A stretch of DNA of 64,000 nucleotides. Origin: Glebionis coronaria (lineage: Eukaryota > Streptophyta > Magnoliopsida > Asterales > Asteraceae). The stretch is taken from positions 480,396,557 through 480,460,556 of the forward strand of contig CM046876.1 in the NCBI GenBank assembly GCA_025667525.1, given 5' to 3'. The notes under the pieces were generated by a model. The model had not been told where the DNA came from. It made no database searches and saw only the letters and a list, made by a program, of their open reading frames with translations. The position numbers and the translations under genes are program-made. This document shows, piece after piece, positions 55,896 through 64,000 of this stretch (positions are counted from its first letter, which is position 1; the number at the start of each line of letters is the position of its first letter).

Positions 55896-56999
55896 CAAGG
55901 CTTCGACCTGTAGGCTCTAAAACTCGACCTGTGACTAGTGGGTAGTCACCAGGAGCTTCCTAAGCCAACGTTTGTTATTCCACGTATTGATGTTTTCAGC
56001 GCATTGTTGTTTTAACCATGATGTTTTAAGCACCTTGAGGTTTTAACCTTGATGTTTTCATCGATATTGTTTTACTAATATGGATAGACAACCGTCATTC
56101 ATATTTAGTTATGTGTCATTGTTTCATGCATAATGTTCCTCGTGAATTGTGGCTATGTGGACTGAACCCCAGTAGTTCATAATTAGTCACATAAAATTTT
56201 TTCTGATAAGTTTTAACAGATTAGTTTCATTTATTTATGTATCATTGTTGCAGGGATTATGACTAAGTAATGGTTAGTACAGGACTGGCCCTATTTAGTC
56301 GCATGTGCTTTTATCGAAACTTTTAACTTTGGGACCGACCCATAGGTGTCCCCTCGCTATGTCTTTTGTTTTGGAACCGACCCATAGGCGTTCCCTCGCA
56401 CATATAAAGGTTTTATAAACTACATTACGCATTCATGCACTGTTTTTCATGCATAAAATTTTTCTCATGATTTAAATTGGCATAAATTTTTTTCATGTCC
56501 CCTCATAAGTTATTATGTTTTATGTCAAGTATGTTTTCATACTGTCATGGTTAACTTCAGTTTCATGCTGCTTATGTTATACGCTTCTTCGTGATAGATG
56601 GTTTCATGTTTCTTCATGATAATTCCGTCTTCATGTTGATTATTGTTTTACGCCTCTTTTGTTATTTACGTTGTCCTGTAAGACAGTGTTGGAGTTCATT
56701 AAATTCTGCTTTCATGATAGTCATGGTTGGTTTTCATCGATCATGCTGTCAGGCAAATCATCGTTGAATTTTGTGTAACCACACTTTAACGTTTCCGTTA
56801 CAACCAGAATGATGTCTATGCTAATACTGCCAGGTTATCATGATGGTTTTCCTAACCGTTAACCGGTATACCTTCCTTAAATCATGACAAATGATCGACC
56901 CCATACCGATCATTTCATGTGCATTCAACATGTACTCCATGTACCGTGTTCCATGTGTATTACATGTACCTTAATCCATGTGTATTCCACTTGCAATAC

Positions 57000-57479
57000 T
57001 TCACGAGTATTGGCTAGTCCATTCTGAATCACCTCAGGCGTATTTCCAATTGCTGATGTTCTACAAGATTGCTGATGCCGCTCATAACTGGGAGATGTTA
57101 CTAAAGGTTGATGATGCTGACGTTCGGAGACGCTACGAGATGCGGATGTTGTTCACAACCTAGAGATCCTACAAGACGAAGACAAAGGCGTCGGAGCAAA
57201 GCAATTGGACGAGAAGATGCTTCACCATCAGACGATTTCCATCAATCATTGTCCCTAATTCTTAGTTACATGTCATACGTCATTCAGCTGTCATTTCAGC
57301 CATTGAGTGCAAACCGGTACCAGCCGGCCACTCAGCTGAATAGTTACATGAATCACGGTCATGATAATGACCGTCATGGAACTGACAGACATGACGATAG
57401 TAACCACTACTATGACAGAAACTATCCTAGAAATCGCAACCGAGGCTCCGGACGCGGACGTGATCAGACATACAAATGA
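57000..57479 (+). pseudogene. Gag remnant in the LARD-like element
   Basis: Only the hydrophilic gag tail is recognisable (NHGHDNDRHGTDRHDDSNHY, then YPRNRNRGSGRGRDQ), comparable to the Arg/Gly/Asn-rich tail of gypsy 1 gag. A short WEMLLKVDDADVRRRYEMRM piece precedes it in another frame, matching the gag segment about relocated ATRDIEML-like helices only loosely. No start or capsid core survives. Confidence 0.55.
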
Positions 57480-57544
57480 TCAGTAGTCCAACCGATCCGC
57501 CAATTCTGGCATAATAACCTTATATTGAGGTTATATTTGTTTCA

Positions 57545-57690
57545 CATCTCGAGACACATGTCAAGACATCAGTCAAGACACATGTCTCACGTATACTTTC
57601 TGAAGACACATGTCAAGACACCAGTCAAGACATATGTCATGCTTATAGTTCCAAGACACGAGTCAAGACACATGACTCACGTCCAACTAT
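57545..57690. repeat. AGACAYRWGTC repeat array
   Basis: AAGACACATGTC, AAGACATCAGTC, AAGACACGAGTC and variants repeat about nine times, in a higher-order unit of about 60 bp (two and a half copies). The local open frame (SRHMSRHQSRHMSHV) is a by-product. Confidence 0.85.
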
Positions 57691-58199
57691 GGAACATTTC
57701 TAAGAAATTCAGGGTACCCTCCAAGGGTATATCCATTTTGTTGTGCCATGTATTAATCAGGCCATAAGAATTTCAATACCATTACCGGCGAATCAGTGAG
57801 AACTGTCACGTTGCCGATGTCACTTTCATTCTTTCACCATACTTCATATATTCATGACCATGAAGGACGCCTTTCGTATTCCCATGTATACGAAGGTTTT
57901 CCTTCAGCAAAATGATGAGATCCAAGCTTCTAACGCATTCCCTCGGACAGACACGAGATGAATTTTATCCTAATTATGTATTATGAACAGCACACCATGC
58001 TACGATTCATAATTATGTACAGTAATGTGCAGGCTCCTGAATACATTCAGCTTGATTTTCCATCGGGAAAATCGGTACAAATTATCTATGCTTACAAGCA
58101 TGTGCGTTGTTAGCCATGGTCGCTAAAATTTACTAGCTGTCAGTAAGACACGACCACTTAAGTCTTCTACGCATAGCCAGTTGATTATTCAAAAATCTT

Positions 58200-58450
58200 C
58201 CCATACATTCCAGGAGAACCTACAAGGAGAAAGATGGTACCATGAGATTATGTGTCGACTACCGTCGACTTAAACAAATCACCATTCATGACCGTTATTC
58301 TCCTCCACATATTGACAACATGTCCAATCAACCGTATGGTGTTGATCACTTTTCCAAGATCGAACTCATGATCATGCTGCCAACAGTGACGAATGAAACA
58401 GCAGGACATGTCCATGACTGCTATTCGTACACGACTCGGTCATGCTAGAT
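58200..58450 (+). pseudogene. RT remnant in the LARD-like element
   Basis: MRLCVDYRRLKQITIHDRYS, then PHIDNMSNQPYGVDHFSKIE, is the N-terminal palm/fingers part of a gypsy RT. The catalytic FIDD block is not found where expected (about 58530 reads a decayed SVFIEDNLISF). There is no protease or RNase H. 57691-58199 and 58451-58790 are otherwise unrecognisable. Confidence 0.8.
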
Positions 58451-58789
58451 TTATAATTTTGATTTAGTCTCATCAATGCTCCAACGACATTATAAGAATG
58501 AGTTTCCATGAACTCATAGCAAATTCATCAGTGTTTTCATTGAGGATAACCTGATTTCCTTTAAGCCTAGAAGAAGAACAGGAAGACCATATCTGCACTA
58601 TGTTGCAAATTCTATGACAAGAGAAATTTCACCCTAGAAATTTTTCCAATATCAATTCTGTTTGATTACAGTGACACGCTGGATCACATGGATTTGCATG
58701 GTTAATCTTACCATGACTCTGCTTATGGCGTAAAGGAGAGAACCCTACACTACATTAGGTGTTCTAGAAAATCCTACGCTAGGAGAAGT

Positions 58790-59110
58790 CTAGATTCAGA
58801 GACTCAGAGTTTCGCAAACTCCTATGTATCAAGTTCTACGAAGCAAGATACAGTTAAGTTCATATCTGGGTACCTGACATACCAACAGGTTAAGATAGGA
58901 CACCAACAAACTGGGATGGTTTTCATCATCTGAAATGGTGAATTGAAATGGGACAAGATCTCCACGGATTTTGGCTACCATTTTAACGCAAACTCCGAAG
59001 AAGCATGATGCTATCTGGTTTATTGCAAACAGTTTGATCAAGTCTGTAGAATCCTTACATCCGCAAGGATTTCAAAACCAACAGATTGATCAGACATGTT
59101 CCAGCCAAGG
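58790..59110 (+). pseudogene. Integrase remnant in the LARD-like element
   Basis: The end of the zinc domain (YQQVKIGHQQTG) and the start of the integrase core (KWDKIST, then KKHDAIWF, LIKS) are readable across frames, parallel to 39200-39420 of gypsy 1. The catalytic triad is not complete. 59111-59690 is CACG/TTTCACGT-rich non-coding DNA with a 24-bp duplication near 59548-59600. Confidence 0.75.
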
Positions 59111-59699
59111 CTCATCCGATCACTTGGCAATTCCTCAGTTATCAGGACAGACAAATATTCATAATTATGCTCCTTATTTACTTCACGTCCTTGTTCTAAT
59201 TCCACGCCTTGCTTTCGCGCTCGCGTTCATGACACTATTCACGTTCATGATCGTATTTTGGTTTACGATTTTGCGTTCATTTATTTTCTCATTATGGGTA
59301 GTTTGCAAGAACTTGAGAGATCAGACCCAAGTTTAGTATAACTCCCTATCCTCAGATAGACGTTTCTCGTCATAATCTATGTCTCACCTTCTAGCGTTTG
59401 TCGTTACCGCCATTATATTCTATGATCACGATATGTTTCACATGTCATGTTCATTCCACGTTCCTCATATCATGATTAAGATATGTTACACGTATCAGGG
59501 ATCACGATATGTTTACTCATACTACACTCGCCATATCTCCACGTAGCACGTTCAAAATTTTTCACGTATCACGTTTAAAATTTTTCACGTACTACGTTTC
59601 TATATGTCTCGCGCATCGTTGCTAGTTATCGGTTAAGTCAAATTGTTTTGCACCATAATGTTTTAGTTACTCTTACACGTTAATTCTTATTCCCCGATC

Positions 59700-59900
59700 G
59701 AATTTAGGGGATCTACCTTACGTTGATAACCAGGAACTTCTTCATATTCCAAGTCAAGGTCAGGAGGACCAAGACTTATCATTCGTGTCAAGATCTTATA
59801 AAGGAACCGTTCCAAGAGGGAAGCCACTTGGAAACGGACAAGTTCATCCGGACTTCTTATCCGTTTTCTCTTATCAATTAGATATGTCCTTTCAGCCACG
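59700..59900 (+). pseudogene. Chromodomain remnant in the LARD-like element
   Basis: In one frame YVDNQELL corresponds to the start of the gypsy 1 chromodomain, and in another GSHLETDKFIRTSYP corresponds to its last helix (WETEESIRTSYP). This places the element in the chromovirus branch. The tract to 60068 ends with the polypurine tract GGGGGGAAGAG (about 60057-60067). Confidence 0.75.
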
Positions 59901-60068
59901 TCACGTTCCATGTCCTTTTCAGACATGTTACGTTCCGCTTTCTTTCTGCCAGGTCACCTGCACATTAATTTATCTTACATACCCTCTCAGTTTGATTCGG
60001 GTATGTTTCTCTTTCAGTTACGTTATCTATAATTCGGGGACGAATTATTCTTTTTAGGGGGGAAGAGT

Positions 60069-63013
60069 TGTAAAACCCGCATGCTTTTACCATGCATAGT
60101 ACCCTTAGGATCGTACGTACTAGTTAAAAACTTTCCTAATATAGCATGGTTACGATTACGTGTTAGGAGTTTACGTATTACGTGCGTGTTAGAACACGAT
60201 AAGTATTTTATATGCACGATCACGTAATAATTATTTGACGATAATTAATCACGAGCATGCGATCATGAAATCATGAACGTAATTAAAACACGAACTATTA
60301 TTAGTTACACATATATATTTATTACGAGCGTAATTAAATATATTAGATTATGGTATTTACGTAACGAGAACATTTAAAAAACGAACATAATTAAACACAA
60401 ACGACTAACTAAATAACAAGACACGAAAAGAGGTACGGGAACCCCATGGGGGGGTCCCTACCCGCGGCCAAATAAGAACAATGGGCCAAGCCCATTGTCA
60501 ATTTTACTAAAAGGGGGTTATATTTAGTTTTCACTACTCAAATCACTTTACAGAAGAATTTTTAAGAAAAAACTAAAACCCCTTCCTCCCTTGTTCTTTG
60601 TGCCGCCACCTACACATCACCATACGAGGTGATTCATTGATCTTGGATCTTGAAGATTTGTTGTTTGTTAGTGTTTGTTCTTCACCCTCTTGATCCACGA
60701 ATACGGTAAAACCTTTTTAAATCTTTTCTTTTTAATTAATCTTTTTATTAATGATGAACATGGGATGTTTTTTTTATAAAAACACATTAATTAAACATAG
60801 ATCTAACATGTTTTGATAATTAATTAAATCAAAGGGTCGATTAAGGGGTGTTTTGTTTTGGGCCGCAGGCTGCAACCGACCCCAAGGGGGTTTCGGTTTG
60901 CTTAGCCGACACCACCAAGACCATATGGTCTTGGTTGGTGCGTGTGGGTCCCACGGCAGCAAGGGGTACCCCGATGTGGTTCGGGGTACGGTGTCGATTC
61001 ATGTCCGGTTCATGTTTTTAAGCCTAGATCCGGTTCATGGTGCATGTTAGTTTTTTTTTATGTTTATGAACTTATGTTAAAATTAAATTAATAAAATGAT
61101 GTGATTAATTTAATAACATGACTTATGTTATTTAATTATTTAATGATCATGAAATTATTTTAACCTAAGTATTTATATATTTAAGACTTATAATTAGTTA
61201 ATTATTTTAAAACCATGGATATAATTAATTAATTAACATGACTTAGGTTATATTATTAATATATAATAATACATATTTTAACCAAAGTATTTAACTTATT
61301 TAATTAAAAACATGTTATACTTTAATTAAATATTATAACCTATAGTTTTATTAAATTACACGAAATAATTATTAAACTATACAATATACCATATGACTTA
61401 GAAAATAATCATGAAAAAAACTTAGGCTTATATACTTAGCTTATTTAACCAGCTTATTTCTAATTATGGAAACTTTCTATTTTTAGAAACTTAATTAAAT
61501 AAGGCAGCTAATCTATTTATGGAAACCAGCTATTTTTAGAAACTTGTTTATTTAAGGCAGCTAATCTATTTATGGAAACTTATTTAATTAAGGCAACAAA
61601 TCTATTTATGGAAACTTTCTATTTTTAGAAACTTATCTATTTTAAGCAGTAAATCTATTTTTGGAAACTTTCTATTTTTGGAAACTTTCTATTTTTGGAA
61701 ACTTTCTATTTTTGGAAACTTTCTATTTTTGGAAACTTTCTATTTTTGGGAACTTTCTATTTTAGGAAACCTGCTATTTTTGGAAAATTACTTATTATTA
61801 CACAATAAGTATAATAACACATGAAATACCAGAAATACTTAATCAGATTGAACAAAATATAAGATAAAACACAGTTTAAGGCTTTAAAACAGTAAAACAT
61901 GGTAAGAACACATAAAATAAGCTAAGACATGACATAAAACCAACTACGTATTTAGTAAGCAGATACTTATTCATGTATGTATTTATGTAGCACTAGTGAT
62001 TCGGAAGTAGGATTCCTCTCAGTTCGTCTTTTTCGTTCACTGGACATAAGGTACGGATTCCCGTCCTTTCAGTATGGACATTCTTTCCTTATTAGGATTC
62101 CCCGTATGCAGCCAACTGTTTTCCCGTAGTATAAGTATGAGTTTGATTGCTTATGTTTAAATATGAATTACCTATAGACATATACATGCATGACCAGTTT
62201 CACCTAGTTATGGAGGTACCATAACCATAACATTAGAGGCACTGATGTTATGACTTCACCACGGCGGAGTGATTGCTCGTGGCGTCCCTTCAGCTTTTGG
62301 CCGTTTATTTATATTTATCATGTGGGGCGTATGGGTGCATCCTAGTTACATGTTTTTATTCAGGATTTCATGGTGAATGTGGTGTGTGCCTTGCATCCTT
62401 CACAAGGAGCTGATCCCTCCTACCCAAAAAACCAGTATATTAAATTAGAGGCAGCCCCTCTAATTTGCATGATGAGGTCACCCCTCCAAGTATTCATGCA
62501 CGGTGGATTTTCATGACCTATATCGGCTAATGGTAAAATATGTTAAACAGTTTTTCATAAGATAAACATAAGGCTTTTCAAACTATAAAACCAGTTTTAT
62601 GAACATGTTCCAGTTTTCCAGGATTCATAATTTTCCGCTGCTATTAAGTCTCTATTATGTTTTAGTCACTTATACTATGTCTATATCCGTGCACTGAGCG
62701 TTTTGCTCAGCCGTTACTTTCCTTTCCATGTCCCAAAACGGCAGGTACCCTAGGAAAGACTCGAGCATTTGGAGGACGTGCATACGATGGAAGCTGCTAG
62801 AGACTTCTTTTCCTTTTGCCTTCATATATTTATGCTTGTGTAGTCTTTCATTCGTTTCTTTTGCTTTATTATGTTTTGGGCTTATGTTTGGGAACCGATG
62901 TTTGATTCCGGTTATCCCTATGGTCATGTAATGTTTTATACATTTATCCTTGTATGCTTTGATGACACGCCATAATTACGCGTGACATTCCATTATCAAA
63001 ATGGGGTGTTACA
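60069..63013 (+). mobile_element. 3' LTR of the LARD-like element
   Basis: 2945 bp, TGTAAAACCCGCATGC to GGGGTGTTACA, colinear with the 5' LTR. The 17-bp array (about 61610-61780) is more homogeneous here, with about five consecutive clean units. Open frames at 60774-60962 and 62670-62931 mirror those of the 5' LTR. Confidence 0.93.
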
Positions 63014-63018
63014 GTGTT

Positions 63019-64000
63019 CTTTTGTATATCTGGATTTTTCGAATCATGTACAATGAAACGATAAGCACTACTATTCTTAGCATATCCAATAAATATACAA
63101 TCCACAGATTTAGGTCCAATTGTTTGGGCCTTAGGTGTCGGCACAACTACCTTGGCTAGACACCCCTACACTCGTAAGTACTGGTATGATGGTTTTCTTC
63201 CCATCCATAATTCATATGGGGCTTAATCTTTATCCTTACGAGGTATCTTGTTTAAAAGATAAGTAGCCGTTAGAATGGCTCCCCCCACATGTCCCGACTC
63301 AAACTAGAACTTAACAACATGGCATTAACTATTTCTTTCAAGGTACGGTTCTTCCTTTCGGCAATACCGTTTTGCTGAGGTGAATAAGGAGTAGTAAACT
63401 CGTGTCTAATTCCATGTTTCGCACATAGATCAACAAAAGGAGACACATATTCACCTCCTCTATCACTTTGTACAACCTTGATTTTCCTACCAAGTTGATT
63501 CTCAACTTCGGTTTTGTATAGAACAAACTTGTCTATAGCTTCATCTTTACTTTTCAACAAGTAAACGTAGCAGTACTTTGTGCAATCATCAATAAACGTG
63601 ATGAAGTACTTATTGCCATCTTTTGTGGCTAGTGATTTCAAATCACATATGTGTGTGTGTATCATATCAAGTGGTTCGGTTTTTCGTTCAACCTATTTGA
63701 AATATGATCTTGTAAGTTTGGCTTCGACACAAGTTTCACACTTATAATTTGAATCAATATTAAAATTTGGTATGCCATTAAATTTAATCAAACGACACAT
63801 TGAATTAAAATTAACATGTCCAAGACGGCCATGCCACACATTAGAAGACTCAATCAAGTAAGCAGAAGTATTCATTTTATTGGTAGCATTCTTAACAACT
63901 ATTACATTGAGCTTAAACATACCATTCAGGTCATACCCCTTACCAACATACATTTGATTCTTAGAAAGTACAACTTTATCAGACTAAAAAACAAGACGAA
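63019..64000 (-). pseudogene. Copia 3 pre-integrase and integrase (proximal half of the split element)
   Basis: On the minus strand, entering from the right edge: GAG-pre-integrase domain (VWHGRLGHVNFNSMCRL, then CETCVEAKLTRS), integrase core (GNKYFITFIDDCTKYCYVYL, VVQSDRGGEYVSPFVDLC, SPQQNGIAERKNRTLKEIV, MLLSSSLSRDMWGE), then the C-terminal part (KSVDCIFIGYAKNSSAYRFI, HDSKNPDIQKNTV), where the LARD insertion cuts it. The frames break near 63680 and 63250-63150. Gag, protease and the 5' LTR lie beyond base 64000. Integrase inserts element cDNA into host DNA. This copy is dead. Confidence 0.92.

Larger units (their letters stand above)
52956..63013 (+). mobile_element. Gypsy-derived LTR element with decayed interior (LARD-like), 10.06 kb
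   Basis: Two long LTRs (2924 and 2945 bp), a primer site, a 4.2 kb interior with only fragments of gag, RT, integrase and chromodomain, and a polypurine tract. TSD GTGTT is perfect (52951-52955 and 63014-63018). Insertion splits copia 3, whose protein reads on across the site (PDIQKNTV then MESRNASFF). The LTRs are about 97-98% alike by eye, so insertion is recent compared with the loss of coding capacity. It was probably moved by a relative's proteins. LTR ends and chromodomain remnant relate it to gypsy 1. Confidence 0.93.

Noticed and set aside
1..64000. CRISPR arrays, tRNA and rRNA genes, bacterial operons
   Set aside because: No array of regular direct repeats with unique spacers was seen, and I found no tRNA cloverleaf or rRNA sequence. 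The tRNA-like words are retrotransposon primer sites.

Overview
This is a plant nuclear window, AT-rich and gene-poor, made almost entirely of nested transposable elements. The element types (Ty1/copia with an initiator-Met tRNA primer site, chromodomain Ty3/gypsy with LTRs running TGTAAAACCC to GGGTGTTACA, hAT, MULE and CACTA) point to a eudicot. The LTR style suggests Asteraceae, but that is recognition from memory and not proof. The only host gene that looks intact is an F-box gene on the minus strand (20246-21358).

Layout. 1-7947: copia element 1 (minus strand), complete except for its 3' LTR, which lies left of the window. It carries one nonsense codon and a few frameshifts. 7948-8472: a duplicated non-coding segment that brackets two exon fragments of a RAD5/HLTF-like SNF2 helicase (plus strand). 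8722-11208: a decayed three-exon hAT transposase gene (minus) with an unusual Gly/Gln-rich last exon. 11996-22320: a dense field of non-autonomous DNA elements. It includes a 1.6 kb foldback element, several MITEs, a 1.3 kb MULE with a perfect 9-bp target-site duplication (TSD) and a 0.6 kb hAT element with a perfect 8-bp TSD. The F-box gene and a second large foldback follow.

22321-34753: AT-rich DNA with CACTA-type subterminal repeats, a diverged duplicated segment (24.7 kb against 32.7 kb), a 3.7 kb solo LTR with a 5-bp TSD and a hAT element with an 8-bp TSD. 34754-43035: a Tekay/Del-like chromovirus (gypsy 1, plus) with gag, pol and a 2.5 kb 3' LTR. Its 5' end is abnormal: a near-identical copy of the LTR tail plus 226 bp of foreign flank abuts a truncated gag. 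43036-43758: a CACTA terminus. 44840-51354: copia element 2 (plus) with both LTRs, TSD CTTAC and a 1.5 kb solo LTR inserted in its pol gene (TSD CTCTT). 51360-64000: copia element 3 (minus), split by a 10 kb gypsy-derived element (52956-63013, TSD GTGTT) with long, similar LTRs and only shreds of coding sequence.

I found no new multi-gene system. The signals the standard elements do not explain are: a short GTCARCG motif scattered about 28 times through LTR, UTR and coding parts of copia 1; a comparable TTCCGRA array inside the solo LTR at 48.7 kb; two in-phase GT-AG intron-like segments in the gypsy 1 gag; the LTR-plus-flank duplication at the 5' side of gypsy 1; two very large foldback palindromes; and the RAD5-like fragment between direct repeats. 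All percent identities are by-eye estimates.
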